Assembly (NCBI GenBank): GCA_026413225.1
Contig: CM048553.1
Coordinates: forward strand, 139,508,690 to 139,572,689
DNA: 64,000 bases
Direction: 5' to 3'
Source of the DNA: Otis tarda
Lineage: Eukaryota > Chordata > Aves > Otidiformes > Otididae
A program made the position numbers and the translations under genes. This document shows positions 35,975-47,852 of this stretch, piece by piece (position 1 is the stretch's first letter; each line of letters opens with the position of its first letter). The notes below the pieces were generated by a model. It saw only the letters and a list, made by a program, of their open reading frames with translations, did no database searches and was not told the DNA's origin.

Positions 35975-36201
35975 CCAATGGGGTATATGGAGAAACTTCT
36001 CTCCATGAGGAAAATTGAGTAGTGGAACAAGTTACTCAGAGAGGTTGTACAGTCTCCATCATTGGAAGTTTTCAATTCTTGACTGAAAAAAGCCCTGAGC
36101 AACCTGGACTGACCTGAGAGCTGACCATGCTTTAAACAACAGGTTGGGTTAAAAGCCCTGTGAAGTCCTTTCACACCTGAATTATCCTGTAATGCTATGA
36201 A
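35975..36201 (+). mobile_element. CR1 LINE, older 3' end
   Basis: The text keeps the CR1 C-terminal and 3' UTR order: 'gtggaacaagttactcagag', 'tccatcattggaagttttca', 'ctgagcaacctgga', 'caggttgggtt', and finally 'tgtaatgctatg' in place of the octamer tail. It is much more diverged than the 24.8-kb copy and belongs to an older subfamily. Confidence 0.85.
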
Positions 36202-38045
36202 CATGGTAGTGGTTTGGTGAAATCTGTTAGCCATGAGAAAAATCTGACACCAAAAATATAATCTCTGTTCACACTGTCTCCAAATATGCATCTTGATCCA
36301 GCTTTCAGGCAGAATAGTGGTACACAAATAATTCACTTTTAAAGATGACATGCAAATCTTAAAAGCAAAGAAAGTGATAGGAAGGAATTGGTTCAATCTG
36401 TCTTCTGTCACAGAGATCACAAAGTGAAAGTCAGCACTTGACTTATGGGCTGATACTGTGACCACTAGACTCTTCTCCCAAGGTCTGTGTAAGGGAGTTT
36501 ATGTACACTGCTCCAGGAAAAGGTGAACCAGCTACCAGGGAGAAAACTGTTTCTTAGACTTTTATAGTATTAGGTGTTCATACAGCAGACTATAACTCTT
36601 AGTTTAGCAAGTGACTGTGTTATAAACTCGCAAGCAATGGGTCAGGCAGGTTGAGTGTGTCAGTTCCAGACCATCTCACCATCGCATTTTCATGTGTGGA
36701 GGTTTTCAGATCTTATAGTGACTCACCACCTGTAAAAGCAGACAACCTAATGGAAAAAAAGAGCAACATTTAAAATGTTGTCTTTCTCCACAGCTCTGTG
36801 GCATAAAGAAAATTATAAAAATACTTGAAGCAGGACTTGGTTTTTTGTTCTGTTAACTCTTTCTTGTGCCATCACAAAGCTATTGTTAAAGAAAGAACAG
36901 CTGGAGATAGACTAAAGAAGCTCTACATGTTGTGTTGCCAAATGTCACACCAGCAAGCTAACAGCCAGTCTTCCCTGCTTGTTTGCTGAAGAGTTACATT
37001 GACAGTGAATTCAGTATCGTCAGTGAAGCAGGGACAAACAATTCCTGAGCACTCCGAGCTCAGATAGAGGCTGAGGTTAGGAGTTCCCTGATTTAAACTG
37101 TGTTGTTGAACACCCACATCCTGGAGTTCTAGTGGGACTGGTGTCCAGCAGCAAGGGTCTAACATGTGGAGATAAAATAAGTTTGAAAAGGTGGGAAACG
37201 AGATTCTGAAAAAACTCAAGTTTCTTAGGTGTGTCTCAACAGTGTGCAAAGCGTTAGAGAAAAATTTGAAAGGAAGAATAAGAAAAGATGGGGATAAATA
37301 AAAAAGTAAATAAAGTACAAAATGAATATAACGAAAGTGGCTCAAACTAGCCTTAAAGCGATACTTTTTTTCTCTGACATAGTGCATATCTAGATCAAGG
37401 AAAATGCATGCAATATGCTGGTTATCTGCTCCAAAACCACTAAGATGGATATTCTTTTTTTTTTTTGTACAAACACGTTGTGTACAATTTTTGTGCTAAA
37501 ACTCTAAAAACTCTTTAAGCAGAGAAGGTAATTGAATTGCCAGTGGTATTAAAACTGGCTGGGAAGAGGTTGTTGACAGAGTACGTGAAGGATATTTTTG
37601 AACTGATCTTGCAAAATGTTTTCATGAATTGCTTTAACACACAGAGAAATAAGTGTTTTAAGGGCGCTTGCTGTTGATATCTTACTGGGAAGCATCATCA
37701 GCTCAGAGGAGATCTACAATAACAGCAAGAGGCTAAAATAACACAGTTCTCATGGCAAAGCCATGATTTTATCTACAAAGTACAAGATTTTTCTGTTATG
37801 TTAGAAGTTCGTTACTATGAAACGACAGAACAGAAGGAAGGTCAAGGGGTACTGGTCTGCTATAGGGCATCTGTGAGCCCTCAGCATGATATACGTAAAA
37901 AAAGTTTATTTGATCTCAGGAGATGCTGGGCATTTTCAGTCATGAGAGGGAAGGGTCAATGCTCCTGGCAAAGTTTCCTCCAAAGACTGTGTGTGAGTCC
38001 TCTCCAGCCAGAAGGGCTGGGATGTCTGGAGGAGAGAGTATTTCT
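36202..38045. other. Unique non-coding sequence, no gene seen
   Basis: The longest frame is 36923-37387 on the minus strand (154 codons), rich in Phe, Leu and Ser because of pyrimidine-rich sequence. No known domain is visible and no splice context supports it. Confidence 0.5.
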
Positions 38046-38325
38046 TGTGTGAGATGAGATTTGGGCAGTTCAACCTCCTTAGCTCAGCAGAACGAAGAGT
38101 GAGAAGGGATATAACTAATCCATAGAAACATGTCACAGGAACATCAGAGAGGAAAACACTGTTTGTGTTGGAGGACACTGCTCATGCAAGAACAAGGGGG
38201 AATACACTGCACGCATATAAATATTGGATGGAAATGAGCAGAAATTTCTCTGTAACAAGGATCTTTTGGAACAGATATCCAAGTAGAGTAACAGACGCAG
38301 ATGGCTGGTCTATTTTTATACTTCA
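38046..38325 (+). mobile_element. Ancient CR1 LINE fragment
   Basis: A plus-strand frame across 38180-38295 reads 'ARTRGNTLHAYKYWMEMS' and then 'RNFSVTRIFWNRYPSRV'. These correspond to the CR1 C-terminal blocks RTRGN and (K)FFTxRVxxHWNRLPxxVV. Upstream, 'agaacgaagagtgagaaggg' fits the preceding '[17 protein letters not shown]' region of old subfamilies. No 3' tail is seen. It is the most diverged CR1 segment I recognise here. Confidence 0.7.
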
Positions 38326-41300
38326 GTAAATGTGCTTTTCAGTCAGCGTGATGTGCTCAGGTTAGGGACATTTATAGATTAATGGGTTTACAGAGATAAT
38401 TGTGTGTGATGGATGCTTACTATAACAGCCTTTCTGACCAGTTATGGTCCTTTCTGTCCCCTCTTATTCTAAATAATTTACAGCAGTGACATGAAGGTTA
38501 TTCTCTCAGGTTTCAAGTCAATGACCTAACTACAGGATTGGTTGCTGCAGTTGTAGGCATTTTCTCACTTTCCATTGCTCTTCCTTTTAAATTCAAATTC
38601 TTATTTTTCCCCTTCTTGTGAAAGAATAGATGAAAATTAAAATCTCCGCTGCAGCAAAGGTTGGACTATAAAACTGCTTCTTACCCTGAGAATTACTGCT
38701 GGACTCAGAGTGCTTCAGCTCCACCTGTTAATGGGACATGGGAACACAGTTTTATTACTTGGGGAGTGCTGCGTAACTGCCATTGCTGAGGTGGGACACT
38801 GGGGAATTACACACAGCACTGCTGACAGATGCTGTTGGTGGGATTTATCCAACAACTCTCCCATCCTTTGATACCAGCATGGCTGGTACTGGCCTTGGAT
38901 GATCCTTGCACATCACATCACAGACAACAAACCATCTAGGTAAAGCCTGAATTTGTTCCAGCTGAAGCTCACAGTAAAATTTTCATGGTGACCTGCAAGA
39001 TCTGGTGAGCTGATGAGAAAAATCTATAAGGCCTTATTCCAGAAAAGTATGAGCTTATCCTTTCAGTCAATACCAGTATCTCATTCAACAACAGGCAAGC
39101 TTAAGGATCTTCCTATCAGTTTTTCTTTTTTGTTAATGTGTGACTTTGTTTTGATCCCATTTTAAATATCTTTTGGAGAATTTTACAGTATAAACAGTGA
39201 AAAGAAAAAAAAAATCTTATCTTCAGAATCAGGGAGAGTGAAAAATGAGATCTAGGGATCAGAAAACAAGGCTGGCTCTCTTTTACAAGATACTGAAGAC
39301 TTTGTGAAAATGCACAGAAAGCTCTCACAGCTTTCCACTGTCTGACCCATCAACTTAAACTTTCACTCATAGCTAGGCTCTGATTTCTCCAGATAATTAA
39401 GTTAACTGATTTTCCAAAAGTGATCAGTCAGCTCTAGGGAATGTGTAAGTCTCTCAGTATTTCTAAAACATTTTTAAAAAATTAAAACTGTTTTAAAATC
39501 TGTCCACTTAATTTAAGTGCCCACACAGTATTATGACTGCTTGGCAAATCTAGCTCCAGCTGTGCTATTAACACCCTTTGCATCTGACTCTTCATAGCAT
39601 CAGAGGGCACCACAATAAACTGCTCATGTAAAAAAATTTGCTTTAGGTAAGGTATAAATTCCATCTGGGTTCCACGTCACAAAAAAATGTACGTAATTTC
39701 ACGATTCTGATTTCTTCTGGTCCAACATTACCTACCACTGTGCGCCGTCCAAGAACACGCTGTTGAGTTATAGCACTCTGTTATAGCACTACTGATGTTG
39801 GTCCAGGATTCCAGTTCAGCTATAAATTAGTCATCAGCAGAGAGTCATTATATTGAAATAATCCTGTAGACATTCACCCTGTAACATCACTGGGAAATAA
39901 AAGTGTTTGCTGAAAGTCAATCTCCACTTAAAAATTTATGGTATCATTTAACTTCAGATATTCCTGCTAAAGGTGTGGATTATTATTTTTTCTACATTCA
40001 AATGAATCTCTGCTGAGGCTAAAGCTGGTAAAATTTAAGGCAATGGGTGCCTGACAGCAAATAGTAACAGTAGCTAGAAAGGAGGAATAATTTGTTAGGA
40101 GTGAATCTGTGTCAAAGTCATAGATTTCCCCTGGAGAAACACAGCCTTTATGTCAGCTATATATTTTTATTACACCCAATTTCGGATTTCTTGTTAAAAG
40201 AAGGTCTCCTTAAGCCCTTGCATTTCTCCTGCTCCATTCCCCATGGTTCACAAGTACAATAGTGAATGTAAGCTACAATAAAAAGGTCATTTTCTTCTTT
40301 CAGCAACAGTAACACAAGTGGCTGCATTTCCTGATTCTGGATTAAGTTCAAGATTTCAAATACGACTGGGCTCGTTTCTGATTAGAATGTTTGATATTTA
40401 TCACAGACTTTCCTGTCTTCCATATCCAGTGTGAGTGAGATTGTAAAAAGGTAAACTGAAAGGAACCATTCTTTTATTCAGCAATTAACCCCATCTGAGT
40501 AAATAATACGGTGTTGTGCACTTGAGCCTTCGCTGTTATGCACTGAATTCAGAATTCAAAACGGCTTCAAAGCCGCGTTCGTGAAATGATGACAAGATGC
40601 TGCAGAAACAGCTTTTCATGTGGAATATAATGCAAGTATTGTGTTACACAGTACAGTAACAAATAGAGTATAGTTGTAATGATATAGCAGATAAAGTGTC
40701 TGGAAGTACTTACCTGAGGGAAACTCAATCTTATTTTACTTCAGGGCCTGAGGCTTATAAACACAGTGTATAGTCTTGAAACTTAAATATTAGAGGAATC
40801 ATTTTATTGAGGGGGAGGAGAAGGTAATGTTTCTTATTACAGGCAAATAAAATCTCTATGCCCAAATACAAGGCAGAAATAGTCCAAATTCCTTCAGATG
40901 GTGTCTCAGCTTGACTTTTATTTTTCTGCAACAGGCTCACAAAGTCTAAGAGAAGTAAAATAATGCCACTAGCAATCCTGGTAGGAAAACGGCATGGATG
41001 GGGACAGGACGTAGCGGAGAGCCACGCAGCGAGGGCTGGGGTTTACTGTTTACCCCTGTCTGTTATCAGGGTCATGGAAATGCCTGGGGGTGGAAAACAG
41101 GGTCCTGCCCGTGGAAAGGTCACTGGGTCCCACCTGTGCCTCCTGCACCGGGGCCACAGCACCCGTGGAGATACCCCCATGGCTTTAAATAACCTACTTC
41201 AGGGTGTGAGGGAAGCTTAAGCGCAGGAGCAGCAGGAGAGGGCAGCTACATCCATTGTAGCAAATAAAGCAGAACCAGGGTACAGACTCACAATTGTGTG

Positions 41301-44300
41301 AATCATTTAATTCTATACATGCATCCTGGAGTGGCTTTTGACCTGTTCTGCCCAGTCCTGTCCCAGGCATTGCTGGGACATGGTTCAAGGCTAAAATACC
41401 CTGGTGACTGCTGCTGAGGGGTGCTCTGGGTATGGCTGTTCTGCTCAGGGTGTGAGATGGACCAGCCACACCAACGCAAGCAAAGCTCACATGGGTATTC
41501 GCCCATCAGCCGCAGAAACCTCACCAGTCTGGTTTATTTAGTAACAGAAGTGGGGCCCAAGTACCATTTTTTCGCTCTCCTTCCTGTGTCTGTAGTGAGC
41601 CAGCCTTAGTCTGAACAGGAAAAAAAAAAAAAAAGCAATTGAGAAAGTGCAAAAGATGTTACACCTGCTTTGGGTCTGAAGAGAAGCAGAAAGGCGCTGC
41701 ATATTTATTTGGATGTTTTCAGGGCACCTCCAGGACTGCACACATTTGATAAGACTCTGACAGAGCCTCACAGAAAATACTGCTGGGATTTCTCCTGTGG
41801 CTTTCAGAGACCCCGAATCAGGCCCTGGGGTATCTCAGGCTGGCGTGTGTCACTTGTGGCTCAGCCAGGCCTGCTGTGTTTGCCTCCAGAGAAGAAGAAG
41901 GGACACAAGGGACATCCACCCACAGCTTGGCAAGAGGAGGATGTACACTGTCCCCTTCACTCCCAGGCCAGCAGGCACAGGCAGTGGCTGTCTGTCTCCC
42001 TGGGCAGGAATCAGCACGGCTGAGGGCATTGATAGAAAAACACTGGGCAATCCAGCTGCATGAGCAAAGTTGTAACACCTCTCAGTCACTTCTTGCTCCC
42101 TTTCCTCTGTGCTCTGCTGGGCTTTCTTGTTAAATAAATTAATAACTTGTATTCTGGATTACAGTTACCCTTATTTTCAGATGTGATGATGCAAAGCAGG
42201 GAGGTTAATGTTTCCATACTGATGACTAATTATGTATTTTTACCAGCTGATTTAAGACATTTTAGGAAGTTGTATCATCTGCCTCCAGTTGTGGATGAAA
42301 TCTGTGGAAAAGATGTTAAACCACTGTCTGCAAATTGAATCCTTGGTACCTGAAACCTAGCACCTAAACAGCAAGCTGAGCAGGGTCAGGGTGAGTTTGA
42401 GGACAGCACTGGAAGCCCATCCAGGTGGAAGAGTAAGAATAGCTGTGTAGGAACATTTTATGGCCATTGTCCCTCTAGCTGAGTGGTATTTAACCAGGAT
42501 GTCCTGCAGACATTTGGAAGAGTGCTCCTGCTGTGCATTTATCAGCCTCACCTGAAATAGTGATCTGGCATCCTGACCTTCTCTGGTTGAAGCAACAAAG
42601 CAGCTTCAAGGTGATTACTACACACACATAACGGAGCCGTGCAGATCCTGGCTTTGGATTCTCAGATGCTGCCCATATGCTTGCTGGCACTCCAGATCAC
42701 TTTGAAGGGAGGGAGAATTTTGGCAAAATGCACAAGCAGAAGAAGAGCAAGTTGTAGGGGTCAGAGCACTGGTGTTTGTGGGGTGATGAGATTGCACTGT
42801 CAGATGACAAACTGCAAGGTACTAATGGCGATTTGCAGATGCATGAAGGTATGACTGACCGTGCTTAGCCCAATATAATCTCTGCCATCACACAGCTTTT
42901 CTCAGAAAGGGAGTCAGTTCTCAGGATCCTGAAATTTGGACTCATTCCCGTGCCTCTCGCAACTCTTGGTGCTCTTTAAGAGCTTTCTGCTTCTGTTGCT
43001 GACTGTGTGGGCAATCTGCTCATGCTGGGCTGGAGAGGAGCTGGAGCACTGAGGCAGGATAGGTGCTCAGCTTTCAGAGGCCTCACTAACTTACGTGTCT
43101 TTGGCAGTTCGGGTCTTTCTGTGAGAAGCTAAGACCAAGTCACTATTAATGGAAGTCAAAGCAATTTGTTCAGGGGGGGAAATCAGATGAAACATTTTTT
43201 CTCTGTTATCTGATGCTTAATATGTTACATGAGTGAAAAAAAAAAGTGAATAAATATGATATCACATTCAGTCCCACTCCTCATTTAAATCTTTGCATAG
43301 ACCAGTCTACTACCACAGATGTTTCAGACAACTGAAAAGTCACTATTTGCAGTATTAAATATTCAGTAAAATACGTGTTTCTCTCCTGGAGTCATTTTCT
43401 GGTTTGAAATGTGAGGATTTCTACACCTGGTAGGATTAAGAAGAGTATCTGTAACACAACTGTGAAGATACTTAATATCTGTGTAATTATCTGATTGTAT
43501 CTTTTAATCCTGTTAAATTCTTGGCATCTTCACAATGAAGCACATATACTAAGTGCCTTAGAAATACTAAGAAAATGACTGCACCACTTATTTGTGTATG
43601 GAATATTATGTCATTAATGGGTCCAAGCAAATAAGTCACAAAGAAAAACATACTCAACTAATACAGAAGGGGAAATTCCATTACCTTGGACTTCTTGTGA
43701 ATTCATTTTCTCCCATTAATTTGTTTAAATAGTTTGGTTTACTTCATAAATTGAACATGAATTCAAGTGTTAAATCAAATTCCTTTTTTTTGTGATTTGT
43801 CATTCATCACATCAGGGTTGCTCCCTCCAGAAACACTTGCGATGTGACTTTGAACTTTCGTTTCCAAAGATGTTTTCCTATGAAGACTTGAGCACTACAC
43901 TTTTTGTAATACACAGACAGAAAGGAGTGAATGCAATCAAACTAAAGTCATTTAACTACATGTGACAGAATTATAGAGAGAGTAAAAACTACTTTCCCAG
44001 AGTTTCCTATGATTTTAAAATTTGATTTCCTTTTAAAAACGAAAAAAATCTATGAGATGAGGAAATTTCTGGGTAATTGAAACATTTTGTTTTTAATAAA
44101 ATTTAAAGTTATGTTTTATTTTTAATCTGAAAAAAAAATTTAAAAATGAAAAATCAGAAAGGATTTACTCAGAAAATATCAAACCAGCCACTTTCAGCAC
44201 TCTCAGCACAATTTCCTCTTTTAATTCTTATCAAAAGTCTTGAGAAAACTGAAATTGTTCCATAAAATTTTCCAGTTTTGACAGACCTTCATTTTTCAGG

Positions 44301-47300
44301 TGTGTCCACCCATATTTCCTTAATAACCCTAGCCTGAACAAGGATTCACAGCGCAATGTGTTTTTTTATTTGCAATATAAAGGATTTCAGGTAGCACACA
44401 AACCAGGCTACTCTCTTTGCCATAGTCAATTGGTCTGAAATGAGCCTATCCACATATTCCATGTATAATCTACAGTTGCAGTCAGTAATTAAGAAAACTG
44501 GTGTATGAACAGAAAATAAATATTATGCTACATTTGTTTGTCCAGGCAAAACACAGCAGTTATCCTAGTGTTGACTTAATGCTATAATCAACTCAGGTCT
44601 GGAGGAATGAGAGCATTTTCATTCCATACTTTTTCTCTTCAGTGAAGTTATTGAAAAGGTGTGAGATAGCGACTGTGAGGGATCCTCCAAAAACTGAACA
44701 GACATCATCAAGTTCTTTTTCCCCTGCACTCCACAGACAATATGCCTGCAAGCCATCAGACAATATTGGCATTAGCTCATTTCTGGACAGAAACAGGCTT
44801 CAGGGAAGGACTTCAGTGTTAATTCAGTACATCGAGCTATCATTTCTTGAGTCATGCAGCCACCGGTATCTGGATCTGTTTTGCAACTTCCCTTGATTTT
44901 GCAGAGAAGGACTCAGACCTCTCATCCTGCTAAAATCCAGATGTGGAAATCACAGGTGTGCTTAAAAAATAAGTGCGTTTAAGACAGAAACATCAAAACA
45001 AGATTCTCTATGTGTATGAAATAATTCTACCCAGATTTCCAAGGTGTTTTGTTTATTCTTTTATATACTTACATTGTTGGCTAGTATTTTACTTCCCTTT
45101 TATCACTTGTCCAACAGCTGCTGGGGACCCAGAGGAGGTGATAATGCACAATACCCAGGAGAAGACCAGTAAAGCTGGCAGCAGAATGCCTTGCAGATGA
45201 AGGCATAACACAGTATAAAGGCTGGAAGCTGATACTACGTGAGTTCATGGTAGAAATAGGCTGAAAATCTTTAGCAAAGGCGAGCAGAAGGACACATCAG
45301 TTCTGCACAGCAACAAATGCACGCGCACTTGCAGGGAGATGCTTGTGGGGAGGCAGAGCAAGGGAAGATGTAGTTCTGCTCCCTACCCGAGCAGCCACTT
45401 GCTGAGTAAGTTTAAGGAAATAGTTTATCCTCTTTCACTTCACAGCATTTATTCCACTCGTGTAGAGACTCTGTGCTTCCTTCCCACTTGCCAGCCGCTG
45501 GATATGGCTCCCCGAGTGAAAGGAGAGGTGATGTAGCCAGAGTAGGGACAAATTCAAGACTTTTGATTCCCTTCTCCTCACCGCCAAAGGACGCATGAAC
45601 GCATATGAGCTCCTACCCTCATATAAGCAGATTTGCCTCCTACCTACCCTTCCTTCCAGGTAGGTGTGATGAAGGCAACCGCAGGGCTGCATACAGACGC
45701 AAGAGTTCAGTATTGGGGTTTGCATTGTTCCCTGACAGCTGTTCCTTGACTCCTCTGAGGCAAAGGCTTTCAACCACTGGGTCAAGCTACAATAAATAAA
45801 GTGTTAGAATTTAGAATTATTGGAGTCAGTGTTTATAAGGGGATAAAACTCTTATTAGATAGTTTCATACAGCTGTGAAAAAGTAGACAAACTACCAGCC
45901 ATGTAGCCTGAAGTGATCACCCCACACAGGACAATGCACTGTATTTTTTACAGTCAAAGGTAGTAATTTTCATACACGTGTTTCATACAGGTTATCCTGC
46001 TGATTTTACAAAATACAGGATTTTTTTTTTTTTTATTTCCAGTGTTTACTTATTGGCTACTCCTTTTGAGATTAAAATTATTAGGGACATATATTGTGCA
46101 TTTCTATTAGAATTCGTATGTGTGATTCCTCAAACTCAGCTGAACTGGAACAAATTTCATAGGAGACGACACTATTACATACATCGTCCCAGTCAGGTGG
46201 CATCCTCCAGGCATACTGGGGCAATGTATGGATATCCAATTGATACTTTCAGTGCTAAAATTTAAGTGAATATTAAAAAATGCCTATGAATTTTGAAGAA
46301 GAAAGATGGGGAATGTGTCTCTATGAGTACTGCAAGTGTCCACCCACTTTTTATGAGATTACTTCTATATTCCCAGTAAACTGGAAAACTTGGGTAATAC
46401 TAAGAACACATCTGTTCAGAGACCTATGGAATCATTAGGAATAGTTTGAAAACATATAACCTGTGCCAAGGAGTACCTCAGCATGTACAAATGGCAGACA
46501 ATTTGCCCACCTGGGGGTGCAGGCAAAGGAGCTTAACAAGGTCTAGAAGAGAAAATTCCATCTTTTCTGCAACTTTCTCTTTTACTCAATACCACTGCTA
46601 TTACCATAAATATCCACATGGTTTTGATGTGCTCTCATAAAGCTGATACTAGCACCTCCGAGTCCTTGCTGAAGTGAGTAGGAGGCCTGTCCTGTTTCAC
46701 AAGAAGCTTCTTGGAATAAGGCAAGCACAGGCAGCCATATGGGAAGAAGCAAAAGTAGAGTATAACAGTTTTTATAATCTGCAAGTCTCTCTCCTTTATC
46801 TTTTGCCATAACTGTCCTTGTAAGATTAACACCATCATTGCCTATATGGAAACCAGGTAAAGTTGATATTGCACTACCAACATAGGACTATAGACTTTGA
46901 AAAATGTATTTTTTGTCCTACCTTCCTGGAGACTAGCTAGCCTGCGGCTGATGGGCTAGTCACGGGGCGAGAGAAGGTTCAGCTATAAGTGTGTGAAACC
47001 ACACTCACCATCTTTTTGCATTGACAGTGGGACATCTCAGGCTTACTTGTATTTCTTTCAAACCACTCCTAGCCCAGTGTAAGACAACTCACAATCTCTG
47101 CAAGCACACAGGAGGATTTTTCCTTTTAGAGTCTTACTGGCACATATATGCTCTTCAGAGCTCATGAAGATACTTTAGCTTCCATTAGAGCACAAGAGAT
47201 TAACTGCAGCCAGCAATGGGAAGGCAGAAGGGGCATGCATGCTTTAAGATCACATTGAAGTTCCTTAACCTGAACCCTGACTTCTTGCTAATCGGATTAA

Positions 47301-47325
47301 TATTGACCCACAAACTGGCATAAGG
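38326..47325. other. Unique non-coding sequence, no gene seen
   Basis: Nine kilobases without a recognised transposon or gene. The stretch 42860-44640 has no open frame of 60 codons and is AT-rich with many A or T runs. The stretch 41000-42130 has many overlapping frames on both strands (up to 117 codons), typical of G+C-rich non-coding DNA. A run of 15 A lies near 41620-41634, without a retrocopy body before it. Confidence 0.5.
39767..39792. repeat. 13-bp direct duplication
   Basis: Gttatagcactct at 39767-39779 is followed at once by gttatagcactac. It is a small tandem duplication with two mismatches at the end. Confidence 0.9.
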
Positions 47326-47852
47326 ATGGGGTTTCCCCTCCTCAGCTTGGCAGGCATACTCTAGGGAATGAGGGGTTGTGTCAAAACAGGGGCGACAAAC
47401 ACAAGGAGCTGAAAGCCATTGTGCAGCAGGATAGGTATGACTTAGTCACCATCACACAAACATGGTGGGATGACTCTCATGACTGGAGTGCTGCAATGGA
47501 TGGCTGTAAGCTCTTCAGAAGGGGTAGTCTGTTAGGGAGTGTTTCGATTGTATAGAGCTCAATGGTTGTGATGATAAGGTTGAGTGCTTATGGGTAAGGA
47601 TGGGGAGGAAGGCCAACAAGGCAGATATCCTGCTGGGACTCTGCTACAGACTGCTCAACCAGGATAAAAAGGTAGATGAAGTACAGGCTGTCCAGCAAAG
47701 TGGTGGAGTCACCATCCCTGGAGGTGTTAAAAAAACAGGTAGATGCAGCACTTTGGGACATAGGGATGTTGGTGTTGGGTTGACATTTGGACTTGATGAT
47801 CTTAGAGGTCTTTTCCAACCATAATGATTCTATGATTCTATAATTCTATAAA
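47326..47852 (+). mobile_element. CR1 LINE with internal deletion: endonuclease part joined to 3' end
   Basis: The first 360 bases are the 5' part of CR1 ORF2, the apurinic-type endonuclease that nicks target DNA. The translation reads 'KHKELKAIVQQDRYDLV', then 'TITQTWWDDSHDW', 'DGCKLFRRG', and after a gap 'RKANKADILLGLCYR'. In the family the block is ITETWWD. Here Gln (codon 47457-47459) replaces the Glu that binds metal in this nuclease fold. Near 47680-47688 the sequence jumps straight to the 3' end: 'ggtggagtcaccatccctgg', 'ttggacttgatgatctt', 'ttttccaacc', and ATTCTATG octamers to 47852. Roughly the whole reverse transcriptase is missing. The 3' UTR type differs from the 24.8-kb copy, so this is another subfamily. 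Confidence 0.9.

Noticed and set aside
36923..37387. 154-codon minus-strand frame rich in Phe, Leu and Ser
   Set aside because: The composition comes from purine-rich plus-strand sequence; no domain, signal-peptide logic or homologue was recognised.
41613..41640. Run of 15 A, possible tail of a processed pseudogene
   Set aside because: The 300 bases before it contain no recognisable gene-derived sequence and no flanking duplication is seen.
45755..45790. Sequence resembling a hAT transposon terminal repeat (tttcaaccactgg)
   Set aside because: No matching inverted copy was found within a few kilobases and no 8-base target duplication is visible, so one short match is not evidence.
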